Assembly (NCBI RefSeq): GCF_012276755.1
Contig: NZ_JAAXKX010000004.1
Span: 1 to 64,000, forward strand
DNA: 64,000 nt
Reading direction: 5' to 3'
DNA from: Marichromatium bheemlicum
Lineage (GTDB): Bacteria; Pseudomonadota; Gammaproteobacteria; Chromatiales; Chromatiaceae
Positions 45,080 to 54,190 of the stretch are shown here, piece after piece. The position numbers and the translations under genes are program-made. The notes beneath the pieces were generated by a model. It searched no databases, was not told the origin of the DNA, and saw only the letters and a list, made by a program, of their open reading frames with translations. How positions within the stretch are numbered: position 1 is the stretch's first letter; each line of letters opens with the position of its first letter.

Positions 45080-45382
45080 TCAGATCCGGGGCAGGGCGAG
45101 CGGGTCGCGCTTGCGCGGGTTGGCGCGATAGAGGATGGCGATGTTGCCGATGCGATTGACCAGCATCGCCCCGGTGCGCTCGATGAGCTCGGCGATGGCC
45201 GCGTCGCGCAGCTCACGATCGCCGGCGCTGATCTTGGTCTTGAGCAGCTCGTGATGATCGAGCGCGATCTCGAGCTCGGCGATCACCCCATCGGTGATGC
45301 CGTGCTGACCGACGATGACGACGGGCTTGAGATGATGCGCTTGCTGCTTGAGCCAGCGTTTCTGTTTTTCGGTGATGCTCAT
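45080..45382 (-). CDS. yhbY: YhbY-family RNA-binding protein
   Basis: 100 residues, one CRM domain: QKRWLKQQAHHLKPVVIVGQ, then HELLKTKISAGDRELRDAAI and VNRIGNIAILYR. It associates with pre-50S ribosomal subunits in E. coli. Standard length. Convergent with no gap to the ATP-grasp-like gene. Confidence 0.93.
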   Translation of the reverse strand: MSITEKQKRWLKQQAHHLKPVVIVGQHGITDGVIAELEIALDHHELLKTKISAGDRELRDAAIAELIERTGAMLVNRIGNIAILYRANPRKRDPLALPRI

Positions 45383-45412
45383 GAAGGCCTTGGCTGTGTT
45401 GTGCGAAACGGG

Positions 45413-45439
45413 TCGGGGCCGGTGCAGGACCGGCCCCGA
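45413..45439 (-). terminator. Strong hairpin between the SOUL gene and yhbY
   Basis: TCGGGGCCGGT and ACCGGCCCCGA form a perfect 11-bp stem around a 5-nt loop, 50 bases after the SOUL gene stop. It is a likely terminator of that transcript, although it lacks a long T-tract. Confidence 0.55.
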
Positions 45440-45489
45440 TGGGGGGCGATGATAGCAGTCCCGGCGGCGCTCTGCCGCCTCGGATCGGC

Positions 45490-46158
45490 TCAGTCCCCGA
45501 GCGCTGTCGGTGCGCGCTCGACCTCGACCAGGACCTCGTTGCGGCGCAGGAACGGCAGCGAGAAGGGCGAGTTGTAGCGGGCATAGATCGGCGTGCCGAC
45601 CGGGCTCAGGCCGGCGCCCTGCACGGCGGCGAGCAGCTGCGACTCATGTTCGCGATAGCGTCCCTCGCCCCAGCCGCCGGAGTAGCGGTGCGCGGCGAGC
45701 AGTCGCGCCGGGATCTCGCGGATGTGGACGCGCCCGTCGTTGGGGCGGGGCAGGGTCTCGCGGGTGAAGTGTGCGGGCATGATGAAGCTGATGCGATAGC
45801 GTGCTTCACCGCTCGGTTGCTGGGTCACCGGCGCGGTCATGGCGATCTGCTCGCCGCGCCCCAGCGGTTGTTGGTTGACCGGTGCGGTCATGGCGATCTT
45901 CCGTGACCCCTGGTTGTTGCCGAAGATGTAGTCGGCGAGCAGGCGAAAGGCGCGACCGCCGACGGCATCGAAGCTGCCCTCGACCTCGACCTCGGCGACC
46001 AGCATCGGTGGATAGCGGCGCAGCTCGAAGCCGCGGTGTTGTTCGATCAGGGTATAGGCGGGTTGTTCAGTGGCCATCAGCGCTCCTCCGATGCTGCCCA
46101 GGATCAGCGCGAGCGCCAGGGCGGCGAGCGTCGCGCGCCGGATGTTCGATCTCGGCAT
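45490..46158 (-). CDS. SOUL-type heme-binding protein, exported
   Basis: 222 residues with an N-terminal hydrophobic signal or anchor (LAALALALILGSIGGALMA), then a SOUL/HBP domain: YTLIEQHRGFELRRYPP, FRLLADYIFGNNQGSRKIAM and a duplicated AMTAPV motif, as usual for the family. SOUL proteins bind heme or tetrapyrroles weakly; the biological role in bacteria is unclear. It reads away from hisC. Confidence 0.9.
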   Translation of the reverse strand: MPRSNIRRATLAALALALILGSIGGALMATEQPAYTLIEQHRGFELRRYPPMLVAEVEVEGSFDAVGGRAFRLLADYIFGNNQGSRKIAMTAPVNQQPLGRGEQIAMTAPVTQQPSGEARYRISFIMPAHFTRETLPRPNDGRVHIREIPARLLAAHRYSGGWGEGRYREHESQLLAAVQGAGLSPVGTPIYARYNSPFSLPFLRRNEVLVEVERAPTALGD

Positions 46159-46292
46159 GGGTCCTCTCCTCGTGACGTCCTTGGTCCCCAGGCTATGGGC
46201 GCTGGTCGGTGATTGACAGGGTGAGCCTGACAGTGAGCCGGCCCAGCGGATAAACTGAACGATTGTCCATCCAACCCCGCGATCCGCCGAAC

Positions 46293-47351
46293 ATGAGTCA
46301 ATACTGGAGCGACCTGGTCCACACCCTGCAACCCTATGTCCCCGGTGAGCAGCCCAGGCATGTCGAGCTGACCAAGCTCAACACCAATGAGAACCCCTAT
46401 CCGCCCTCGCCGCGGGTGCGTGCGGTGCTCGATGATGCGGCGGTCGACGCGCTCCGACTCTATCCCGACCCCGACAGTGGCGCGCTCAGGGCCGCGCTCG
46501 CCGCGCGCGCGGGGCTGGCGCCGGAGAACGTCTTCATCGGCAACGGCTCGGATGATGTGCTGGCGCTCGCCTTCATGGCCTTCTTCAAGCAACCCGAGCC
46601 GCTGCGCTTCCCGGACCTGACCTACGGCTTCTATCCGGTCTACTGCAAGCTCTTTGGGATCGCCTCGCGGATCGTCCCGCTCAATGCCGCCTTCGAGGTC
46701 GACCCGGCCGACTATGCCGCCGAGAGCGGTCCGATCGTGCTCCCCAACCCCAATGCCCCGACCGGTCGGGCGCTGCCGCTCGAGCAGCTCGAGCGCCTGC
46801 TCGCAGCCAACCGCGAGCGGGTGGTGCTGATCGACGAGGCCTATGTCGACTTCGGCGCCGAGAGCGCGGTGGCGCTGCTCGCCGAGCACCCGCAGCTCTT
46901 GGTGGTGCAGACCTTCTCCAAGTCGCGCTCGCTGGCCGGGCTGCGGGTCGGCTTCGCCTATGGCTCGGCCGAGCTGATCGCGGGGCTTGAGCGGGTCAAG
47001 GACTCCTTCAACTCCTATCCGCTCGACCGATTGGCGCAGGCCGGTGCGCTCGCCGCACTGGAGGACGAGGACTACTTCCGCGATTGCATCGCGCGGGTGA
47101 TGGCCACGCGCGAGTGGACGGTCGCTGAACTCACCCGGCGCGGCTTTGCGGTACTGCCCTCACAGACCAACTTCGTGCTGGCGCGGGTGCCCAACGGTCG
47201 GGCCCGCGCGCTCTTCGAGCAGCTGCGCGAGGTCGGGGTGCTGGTGCGCTATTTCGATCGACCACGGCTCACCGAGCACCTGCGCATCTCGATCGGCACT
47301 GATGCCGAGATGCGGCGCCTGGTCGAGGAGATCGACCGTCTGCTGGGTTGA
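46293..47351 (+). CDS. hisC: Histidinol-phosphate/aromatic aminotransferase
   Basis: 352 residues, fold-type I PLP enzyme. KLNTNENPYPPSPRV at the N-terminus, LPNPNAPTGRALP, the Asp in VVLIDEAYVDFG, and the PLP lysine in VVQTFSKSRSLAGLRVGFA. It sits upstream of aroA-cmk-rpsA-ihfB, where many gammaproteobacteria have a second HisC homologue that can also transaminate aromatic amino acid precursors, so prephenate or phenylpyruvate is a possible substrate. The ATG at 46293 is preferred over a TTG at 46263. Confidence 0.9.
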   Translation: MSQYWSDLVHTLQPYVPGEQPRHVELTKLNTNENPYPPSPRVRAVLDDAAVDALRLYPDPDSGALRAALAARAGLAPENVFIGNGSDDVLALAFMAFFKQPEPLRFPDLTYGFYPVYCKLFGIASRIVPLNAAFEVDPADYAAESGPIVLPNPNAPTGRALPLEQLERLLAANRERVVLIDEAYVDFGAESAVALLAEHPQLLVVQTFSKSRSLAGLRVGFAYGSAELIAGLERVKDSFNSYPLDRLAQAGALAALEDEDYFRDCIARVMATREWTVAELTRRGFAVLPSQTNFVLARVPNGRARALFEQLREVGVLVRYFDRPRLTEHLRISIGTDAEMRRLVEEIDRLLG

Positions 47352-47478
47352 GAGCCGTGCTCGCTGGGGTGATTCGGGGCGCGACCACCCCGACATGGCG
47401 GTTTACCCGGCTGTGCCCGGGCGCGTAAAATTAACCGTTTATCCATAAAAACCCGGTCGACACGACGCGGAGGGACAC

Positions 47479-48816
47479 TTGGCAGAGGTTGAGGATATCC
47501 GTTATCTGGTGGGTCCCGGCGGGGCGCTCACCGGGCGGTTGCGCGTACCGGGCGACAAGTCGATCTCGCACCGCTCGATCATGCTCGCGGCGCTGGCCGA
47601 GGGCGAGACCCGGATCAGCGGTTTTCTCGAGGGCGCCGATGCCCTCGCCACGCTCGCGGCCTTTCGCCGCATGGGCGTCGAGATCGAGGGTCCGGAGGCG
47701 GGCAGGGTGCGGGTGCGTGGGGTCGGTCTGCACGGGCTCGAGGCCCCGGACGCGGTGCTCGACATGGGCAATTCCGGCACCTCGATGCGGCTGCTCGCCG
47801 GTCTGCTCGCCGGTCAGCGTTTCGCCACCACCCTGGTCGGAGACGCCTCGCTGACGCGGCGGCCGATGCGTCGGGTGACCGAACCGCTGGCGCGGATGGG
47901 CGCGCGCATTGAGACCTCGGAGAGCGGTACCGCGCCGTTGCGCATCACCCCGGTCGAGACACTCGCCGGGATCGATTACGCACTGCCGGTGGCCAGCGCC
48001 CAGATCAAGTCGAGCCTGCTGCTCGCCGGGCTCTTCGCCGCGGGCGAGACCTGTGTGACCGAGCCCGCGCCAACGCGCGATCACACTGAGCGCATGCTCA
48101 GCGCCTTCGGCTATCGGCTGCGTCGCGACGGCGCTCGGGTCTGTCTGAGCGGTGGCGGACGGCTGCAGGGCTGTGAGCTGGTGGTGCCGGCCGATATCTC
48201 CTCGGCGGCCTTCTTCCTCGTCGGTGCGAGCATCGCGCCGGGCTCGGATCTGCTGCTCGAGGGGGTCGGTATCAACCCCACCCGGATCGGCGTGATCAAC
48301 ATCCTGCGCGCCATGGGCGGTGACATCGAGCTGCGCGACGAGCGCATGGCCGGCGGCGAGCCGGTGGCCGATATCCGCGTGCGCCACGCATCGCTCCACG
48401 GCATCGAGATCCCGCGCGACCAGGTCCCCCTGGCCATCGACGAGTTCCCGGCGCTGTTCATCGCCGCCGCCTGTGCCGAGGGCGAGACCCGGCTCGGCGG
48501 CGCCGAGGAGCTGCGGGTCAAGGAGAGCGATCGCATCCAGGTGATGGCCGATGGTCTGGCCACGCTCGGCATCGAGGCCGAGCCGTTGCCCGACGGCATC
48601 CGTATCCGTGGCGGCGCGCTCGGCTCGAACCTCGGGCGCGCACCGATCCAGGCCCACGGTGATCACCGCATCGCCATGTCCTTCGCCATCGCCGCGCTAC
48701 GTGCCGCAGGGCCGGTGGAGATCCACGACTGTGCCAATGTCGAGACCTCCTTCCCCGGCTTCCCACGGCTGGCCGCGCGCGCCGGGTTGCAGATCGAGGA
48801 GCAACAACGCGCATGA
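47479..48816 (+). CDS. aroA: 3-phosphoshikimate 1-carboxyvinyltransferase (EPSP synthase)
   Basis: 445 residues; transfers enolpyruvate from PEP to shikimate 3-phosphate in the shikimate pathway. Motifs: [73 protein letters not shown]. The start is TTG at 47479, with GGAGGG 6 bases ahead and no alternative ATG. The LAGLLAG form with Ala after the GNSGTSMR region suggests class II features, but I did not test this. The stop overlaps cmk (ATGA). Confidence 0.95.
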   Translation: MAEVEDIRYLVGPGGALTGRLRVPGDKSISHRSIMLAALAEGETRISGFLEGADALATLAAFRRMGVEIEGPEAGRVRVRGVGLHGLEAPDAVLDMGNSGTSMRLLAGLLAGQRFATTLVGDASLTRRPMRRVTEPLARMGARIETSESGTAPLRITPVETLAGIDYALPVASAQIKSSLLLAGLFAAGETCVTEPAPTRDHTERMLSAFGYRLRRDGARVCLSGGGRLQGCELVVPADISSAAFFLVGASIAPGSDLLLEGVGINPTRIGVINILRAMGGDIELRDERMAGGEPVADIRVRHASLHGIEIPRDQVPLAIDEFPALFIAAACAEGETRLGGAEELRVKESDRIQVMADGLATLGIEAEPLPDGIRIRGGALGSNLGRAPIQAHGDHRIAMSFAIAALRAAGPVEIHDCANVETSFPGFPRLAARAGLQIEEQQRA

Positions 48817-49481
48817 TTCCGGTAATTACCGTCGATGGTCCCTCTGGGACCGGCAAGGGGACCCTGACCGCGCTGCTCGGTGAGCGGCTCGGCTGGCACT
48901 GCCTCGATAGCGGGGCGCTTTATCGGGTGCTGGGGCTCGTCGCCGGTCGCGCCGGGGTGGACCTCGATGACGCTGAGGGGCTGGCGGCGCTCGCTGCTGG
49001 GCTCGAGCTGCGCTTCATCGAACGCCGGGTGCTACTCGCCGGCGAGGACGTCAGCGACCTGATCCGCACCGAGCAGGCCGGCATGGCTGCCTCGCGGGCC
49101 GCCGCGCACGCCCCGGTACGCGCCGCGTTGCTCGAATGGCAGCAGCGCATGGCGCGCGAACCCGGACTGATCGCCGATGGTCGCGACATGGGGACCGTGG
49201 TCTTTCCTCAGGCCCCATTGAAAGTCTTTCTCGATGCCAGCCCCGAGGTACGCGCCGAGCGGCGTTATAAACAGTTGAAAGAAAAGGGGTTGGATGCTAG
49301 TCTCCCCGACCTCATAAAGGATATCCGCGAGCGTGATCAGCGCGACCGCAACCGTGCGGTCGCGCCGCTGCGTCCGGCAACGGACGCCGTGACGCTGGAT
49401 TCGACCGCGATGTCCATTCAGGAAGTGCTCGATCGGGTCTTGGAAGAGGTAAGGCGCGTCTTCCCGGAGCTGGTCTCTTGA
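48813..49481 (+). CDS. cmk: Cytidylate kinase
   Basis: 222 residues; phosphorylates CMP and dCMP. P-loop [15 protein letters not shown] at residue ~7, then [21 protein letters not shown] and RYKQLKEKG...[13 protein letters not shown]. Co-translated with aroA and followed by rpsA, the standard gammaproteobacterial arrangement. Confidence 0.96.
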   Translation: MIPVITVDGPSGTGKGTLTALLGERLGWHCLDSGALYRVLGLVAGRAGVDLDDAEGLAALAAGLELRFIERRVLLAGEDVSDLIRTEQAGMAASRAAAHAPVRAALLEWQQRMAREPGLIADGRDMGTVVFPQAPLKVFLDASPEVRAERRYKQLKEKGLDASLPDLIKDIRERDQRDRNRAVAPLRPATDAVTLDSTAMSIQEVLDRVLEEVRRVFPELVS

Positions 49482-49614
49482 CGTCGACCCCGTCCTTCGG
49501 GATGGGCCGACACTTGGTCGGGTCGGTGCGCTGCATCGACCTTGTCGTTTAATTCATCACCCACCGCTCCGGACGGAGTGGAACGCGCGCCGTTCTTCAG
49601 GATAATTGGATCTC

Positions 49615-51297
49615 ATGACCGAAAGCTTTGCCGAACTTTTTGAACAGAGTCTGAACACCACCCAGCTCCAGCCGGGCACCATCGTCATTGGTACCGTCAT
49701 CGAAATCACGTCCGATAACGTGATGGTGAACGCCGGGCTGAAGTCCGAGGGCGTGATCCCGCGCAGCCAGTTCATCAGCGCCGAAGGCGAGCTCGAGGTC
49801 GCCGTCGGCGACGAGGTCGAGGTCGCCCTGGACGCAGTCGAGGACGGTTTCGGCGTCACTCGTCTGTCGCGCGAGAAGGCCAAGCGTTTCGCGGCTTGGG
49901 ATCACCTGGAGAAGGCCTTCGAGGCCGCCGAGACCGTCAAGGGCATGATCAACGGCAAGGTCAAGGGTGGCTTCACCGTCGACCTCGGCACCGTGCGTGC
50001 CTTCCTGCCGGGTTCGCTGGTCGACGTGCGTCCGGTGCGCGATACCACCTACCTCGAAGGCAAGGAGCAGGAATTCAAGGTCATCAAGCTCGATCGCAAG
50101 CGCAACAACGTCGTGGTGTCGCGCCGTGCGGTGGTCGAGGAAGAGTACAGCGCCGAGCGCGAGGCGCTGCTCAAGAACCTCGAAGAGGGCATGGAGATCA
50201 AGGGTATCGTCAAGAACCTCACCGACTACGGTGCGTTCCTCGACCTCGGCGGTATCGACGGCCTGCTGCACATCACCGACATGGCCTGGCGTCGTGTCAA
50301 GCACCCCTCCGAGGTGGTCGAGATCGGCGACGAGATCACCGTCAAGGTGCTCAAGTTCGACCGTGAGCGTCAGCGCGTCTCCCTCGGCCTCAAGCAGATG
50401 GGCGAGGATCCGTGGGTCAACATCTCGCGTCGCTACCCCGAGGGCACCCGTGTCTTCGGTAAGGTGACCAACATCGCCGACTACGGCTGCTTCGTCGAGA
50501 TCGAAGAGGGCGTCGAGGGTCTGGTGCACGTCTCCGAGATGGATTGGACCAACAAGAACATCCACCCGACCAAGGTCGTCGCGCTCGGCGACGAGGTCGA
50601 GGTCATGGTGCTCGACATCGACGAGGAGCGTCGCCGCATCTCGCTCGGCATCAAGCAGTGCGCACTCAACCCCTGGGACGAGTTCGCCGCCACCCACAAG
50701 AAGGGTGACCACGTCACCGGTAAGATCAAGTCGATCACCGACTTCGGTATCTTCATCGGTCTCGAGGGCGGCATCGACGGTCTGGTGCACCTCTCCGACA
50801 TCTCCTGGGACGAGTCCGGCGAGCAGGCCCTGCGTCGTTACAAGAAGGGCGACGAGCTCGAGACCGTGGTGCTCTCGGTCGACCCCGAGCGCGAGCGCAT
50901 CTCGCTCGGCGTCAAGCAGCTCGACAAGGATCCCTTCTCCAGCTTTGTCGCACTGCACGACAAGGGCAGCATCGTCACCGGCACCATCACCGAGGTCGAC
51001 CCCAAGGGTGCGACCGTCGCGCTGGCCGAGGGTGTCGAGGGCTATCTGCGTGCCTCCGAGATCTCGCGTGACCGTGTCGAAGACGCGCGCACCGTGCTCA
51101 AGGCTGGCGAGGAGATCGAGGCCAAGTTCCTCGGTGTCGATCGCAAGAACCGCACCCTGTCGCTGTCGATGAAGGCCAAGGACTTCGAAGAAGAGCAGGC
51201 AGCACTCAAGGGGTATGCCCGCGAGTCGGCCAGCGGTACCGCAACCCTCGGCGACATCCTCAAGGAGCAGATGGAAGAGGCCCAGCGCGGCAACTAA
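49615..51297 (+). CDS. rpsA: 30S ribosomal protein S1
   Basis: 560 residues with six S1 RNA-binding repeats (for example [60 protein letters not shown]). Brings mRNA to the ribosome during initiation. Begins [12 protein letters not shown], as in E. coli. The ATG at 49615 lies nine bases after an in-frame TTG; the ATG is the family start. Codon use is strongly biased to preferred codons, fitting high expression. 133 bases upstream are non-coding and likely carry its own promoter. Confidence 0.98.
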   Translation: MTESFAELFEQSLNTTQLQPGTIVIGTVIEITSDNVMVNAGLKSEGVIPRSQFISAEGELEVAVGDEVEVALDAVEDGFGVTRLSREKAKRFAAWDHLEKAFEAAETVKGMINGKVKGGFTVDLGTVRAFLPGSLVDVRPVRDTTYLEGKEQEFKVIKLDRKRNNVVVSRRAVVEEEYSAEREALLKNLEEGMEIKGIVKNLTDYGAFLDLGGIDGLLHITDMAWRRVKHPSEVVEIGDEITVKVLKFDRERQRVSLGLKQMGEDPWVNISRRYPEGTRVFGKVTNIADYGCFVEIEEGVEGLVHVSEMDWTNKNIHPTKVVALGDEVEVMVLDIDEERRRISLGIKQCALNPWDEFAATHKKGDHVTGKIKSITDFGIFIGLEGGIDGLVHLSDISWDESGEQALRRYKKGDELETVVLSVDPERERISLGVKQLDKDPFSSFVALHDKGSIVTGTITEVDPKGATVALAEGVEGYLRASEISRDRVEDARTVLKAGEEIEAKFLGVDRKNRTLSLSMKAKDFEEEQAALKGYARESASGTATLGDILKEQMEEAQRGN

Positions 51298-51325
51298 TGC
51301 CGGCTTGACGCTTCCATGACCCTCC

Positions 51326-51349
51326 GGGGCTCGCCATCTGGCGGGCCCC
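51326..51349 (+). terminator. Hairpin between rpsA and ihfB
   Basis: GGGGCTCGCCA pairs with TGGCGGGCCCC with one mismatch and a 2-base loop, 28 bases after the rpsA stop. There is no T-run, so it may attenuate rather than end transcription, or protect the rpsA mRNA end. Confidence 0.5.
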
Positions 51350-51374
51350 GCATGCTTTTCCAGGAGTCGATACC

Positions 51375-51740
51375 ATGACGAAATCCGAGCTGATCGACGT
51401 TCTGGCCGCCGAGCAGGACCATCTTCCCTACAAAGATGTCGAAGAGGCGGTTCGTAAGATCCTCGAGCGCATGAGCAGCGCGCTCGCATCCGGTGAACGG
51501 ATCGAGATTCGTGGCTTCGGAAGCTTTTCGCTCCATTACCGCCCACCCCGCATCGGTCGCAACCCGAAGACCGGCGAATCGGTGGCCCTGGCTGGCAAGC
51601 ACGTCCCGCACTTCAAGCCAGGCAAGGAACTCCGGGATCGCGTCAACCAGGCATTCCAACGGGAGCGGGCCGCGCAGCTCGACGTCGACCACGACGACGA
51701 GGCCAGCGCACCTCCCTTGCAGGTCGCAGTCTCCAGCTGA
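51375..51740 (+). CDS. ihfB: Integration host factor subunit beta, with C-terminal extension
   Basis: 121 residues. HU/IHF fold: [20 protein letters not shown], then [40 protein letters not shown] and [15 protein letters not shown] precedes the ATG. IHF bends DNA in replication, recombination and transcription. The protein is about 25 residues longer than E. coli IHF-beta (94 residues). The tail is acidic and hydrophobic ([20 protein letters not shown]) and looks unstructured. It is the last gene of the aroA-cmk-rpsA group. Confidence 0.95.
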   Translation: MTKSELIDVLAAEQDHLPYKDVEEAVRKILERMSSALASGERIEIRGFGSFSLHYRPPRIGRNPKTGESVALAGKHVPHFKPGKELRDRVNQAFQRERAAQLDVDHDDEASAPPLQVAVSS

Positions 51741-51749
51741 GACCGCTCG

Positions 51750-51786
51750 ACGGGCATCGTGATCATCACGGTGCCCGTTTTCTTTC
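51750..51786 (+). terminator. Rho-independent terminator after ihfB
   Basis: ACGGGCATCGTGAT and ATCACGGTGCCCGT form a near-perfect 14-bp stem directly followed by TTTTCTTTC, 9 bases after the ihfB stop. This is the best-formed intrinsic terminator in the window. Confidence 0.85.
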
Positions 51787-51809
51787 TAGCCCCGGTGTTT
51801 CCCGGCACC

Positions 51810-52562
51810 ATGTGTGACGACCAACCTTATCTGATCGAGCTGCGTCACTACGCCCCTCGGCAGACGCGCCACCATCACCGGCACGCCCAGGTGGTGATCC
51901 CGTTGCAGGGCAGCATGGATCTGGCCATTGCCAGCCACGAGACCCGACTCGCTGCGGGGATGGTCGCAGTGCTTGCCCCCGGCGCCCGACATGACTTCAG
52001 CGGTAGCGCGCGCAACCGTTTTCTGGTGTTCGATCTCCATGACCCGGTATTGATTGGGATCTGTCTGCAGCCCGATATGGCGCCGCTACGGGCATTAGGT
52101 GTGACCGCCTCAGGTTACTTGGCGTTGCTCGCCGGCGAACTCGAACGGGGCGGACAGCGACTCTGCTCGCGCGCGGCGATCACCACCGCCTGCGAACTGC
52201 TCACCGAACCGGCTCCCACTTCCAGCGCGATCGAGCAGACCTCCCGGTTGCGTCGTGGCGAACGGTTGCTCGCCGAGTCCGGTGCCGATGGCGCCGGGGT
52301 GGCCGAGATCGCCGCGACCATCGGACTCTCGGTGAGTCAATTCAACCGCTTGTATCGGGCGCGTCACGGCTGCTCTCCCAAGCAGGCCCAGATCGCTGCA
52401 CGGCTTGCGCGGGCGAGTCGGCTGCTGCGCGAGACCGAGGCCTCGGTCTCGACCATTGCCTATCTGCTCGGTTATCGCAATCCATCCTCCTTCTGTGCGT
52501 TGTTCAAGCAGCATCTCGGGATGACCCCGAGCGATTACCGGCGCACGTCCGGTCACGGCTGA
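51810..52562 (+). CDS. AraC-family transcriptional regulator
   Basis: 250 residues. A cupin-like N-terminal sensing domain (RHHHRHAQVVIPLQGSMDLA, VLAPGARHDFSGSA) precedes two C-terminal helix-turn-helices (VAEIAATIGLSVSQFNRLYR; VSTIAYLLGYRNPSSFCALF). The ATG at 51810 begins MCDDQPYLIELRHY; the frame upstream overlaps the ihfB terminator. It is followed after 94 bases by an EamA transporter in the same direction, which it probably controls. The effector is unknown. Confidence 0.88.
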   Translation: MCDDQPYLIELRHYAPRQTRHHHRHAQVVIPLQGSMDLAIASHETRLAAGMVAVLAPGARHDFSGSARNRFLVFDLHDPVLIGICLQPDMAPLRALGVTASGYLALLAGELERGGQRLCSRAAITTACELLTEPAPTSSAIEQTSRLRRGERLLAESGADGAGVAEIAATIGLSVSQFNRLYRARHGCSPKQAQIAARLARASRLLRETEASVSTIAYLLGYRNPSSFCALFKQHLGMTPSDYRRTSGHG

Positions 52563-52656
52563 CGAAATACCGAATCCTTTGCGCGATTTGCTGAACGACG
52601 CCAGTCCCATCCTCCTTTAGGCTGTTGCGAGTCGTTGTCGATGAGATGCTCCTGCG

Positions 52657-53592
52657 ATGTGGATGATCCTGGTTGCCGCCGCGCTTTGGGGGATGCTCGG
52701 CCTGTTTGCGGTAACGCTCAATGGCGCTGGTTTCGATGGTCAACAGGTGGCGCTCCTACGTGTCCTCGGTGCGGCATTGTGCATCGTGTTCGGTGCACGC
52801 TGGTTGCTGTGCGGTCTCGATGGCCGCTCGTTGATCTCGCAAGCCCCCTGGTTGTTGCTCCACGCGATGATCGGGGTGCTCGGTTACAACCTTTGCTATT
52901 TCCAGGCAATCGATGTCGTCGGTGTCGCTATGGCGGTGGTCCTGCTCTATACCGCGCCGCTCTGGGCTCTGGTCCTGGGGGTGGTGCTTGATGGTGAGTC
53001 GGTGACCGGTCGCGGGCTTGCCGCTGCGCTCGCCGCTGTGTGCGGGGTGGGATTGTTGCTCGGACAGGGGGTGTCGACAGCAGGGGGATCGATGGAGGGG
53101 GTGATATTCGGGCTTGCGGCTGGGGTCTGTTATGCCCTCTATCCGGTGCTCGGACGACGGCTGGTCGTGCAGCTCGGACCGGATCCGGTCATGGCCAGTG
53201 GCTTTCTCCTCAGCGCCCTGGTGTTGCTGCTGTTACCTGAGACTTGGGAGGTGCTCGCAGGGCTCGCGGTGCACCGGGGAGAGGGAAGGATCTGGGGGGC
53301 CTTGCTGGCGATGACGCTGCTCGGGACCCTGCTCGCCTATGCCCTGTTCACCCGAGGGCTGCAGCGGGTCACCGCCTCGCGGGCGGCGGTACTGGCCACC
53401 GTCGAGCCGGTGGTGGGGGTGCTCGGTGCCGTGCTCTGGGTCGGCGAAGGCCTCTTGCCGTTGCAGTGGGGTGGGTTGGCATTGATCCTCGTTGGTGCAC
53501 TGCTGGTGGCCATCCCTGGCCCGGGGCTCGACCAGGTCAGCGGATCATCGCCGGCTGATCCTTCTCCAGATAGGCCTCTTCCTCGGGGTTGA
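52657..53592 (+). CDS. EamA/DMT-family transporter
   Basis: 311 residues with ten hydrophobic helices in two EamA halves (WMILVAAALWGMLGLFAVTL; GVIFGLAAGVCYALYPVLGR) and the typical ASRAAVLATVEPVVGVLGAV end of the second half. Family members export amino acids, metabolites or drugs across the inner membrane. The C-terminal ~20 residues overlap the convergent cytochrome b gene by 56 bases. Confidence 0.88.
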   Translation: MWMILVAAALWGMLGLFAVTLNGAGFDGQQVALLRVLGAALCIVFGARWLLCGLDGRSLISQAPWLLLHAMIGVLGYNLCYFQAIDVVGVAMAVVLLYTAPLWALVLGVVLDGESVTGRGLAAALAAVCGVGLLLGQGVSTAGGSMEGVIFGLAAGVCYALYPVLGRRLVVQLGPDPVMASGFLLSALVLLLLPETWEVLAGLAVHRGEGRIWGALLAMTLLGTLLAYALFTRGLQRVTASRAAVLATVEPVVGVLGAVLWVGEGLLPLQWGGLALILVGALLVAIPGPGLDQVSGSSPADPSPDRPLPRG

Positions 53593-54190
53593 GATCGACC
53601 AGGTCAAAGCCGGTGATCATCGGGGCGACGTGCTCGCGGAAGGAGTGTCCGGTGGTGAGCATGTAGACATGGATGAAGGCGAAGGCAAGGATCGCGAAGG
53701 CCGCACCGGTATGGATCATCGCGATGGCCTCCAGCCAAGTGGTCGCGAGGGGGATGTCGCGCCACAGGAAGTAGAAGATATAGAGCAATCCGGTGACCCA
53801 GATCAGCGGGAAGAGCACCACCTTGAGCATCAGATAGGCCAACGCCTGGAGCGGGTTGTGCTTGCGCCAGAAGGCCTTGCGATAAGGGTGACGCTCCCCT
53901 CTGAAGATGCCGTAACTGTAGAAGCGCAAGACCTGCCAAAGGCCGCGTCCGGTGGGCAGGAAGTGACGCCAGGTCTCGGTGGTGAACAACCAGAACACGC
54001 TGAACAGCCACAGGATCAGCAACGCGGTCGCGGCATACATGTGGACGGTGACCGCGGTCTCGAAGTCGAACAGGTTGTGGAAGCCGTGCAGGCCGAAACC
54101 GGTGAACATCAGGATCACGATCAGCACCATTTGGCTCCAGTGCCAAAAGCGTTCGAAACGCCCGAATATCAAGACCTTACGCATCGCCAT
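53537..54190 (-). CDS. Membrane cytochrome b (b561/Ni-hydrogenase-type)
   Basis: 217 residues, four predicted membrane helices. Candidate heme ligands: His in FERFWHWSQMVLIV, HMYAATALLI, IHTGAAFAIL and FIHVYML, as in di-heme cytochrome b subunits of formate dehydrogenases and hydrogenases. The start overlaps the octaheme cytochrome stop by one base, so the two are co-translated and very likely form one complex in which this subunit exchanges electrons with quinone. Confidence 0.88.
   Translation of the reverse strand: MAMRKVLIFGRFERFWHWSQMVLIVILMFTGFGLHGFHNLFDFETAVTVHMYAATALLILWLFSVFWLFTTETWRHFLPTGRGLWQVLRFYSYGIFRGERHPYRKAFWRKHNPLQALAYLMLKVVLFPLIWVTGLLYIFYFLWRDIPLATTWLEAIAMIHTGAAFAILAFAFIHVYMLTTGHSFREHVAPMITGFDLVDLNPEEEAYLEKDQPAMIR

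Noticed and set aside
49597-51546. A 649-codon open frame opposite rpsA and ihfB
   Set aside because: It is the antisense of two certain housekeeping genes with strong codon bias, which produces Leu/Asp/Val-rich shadow frames.
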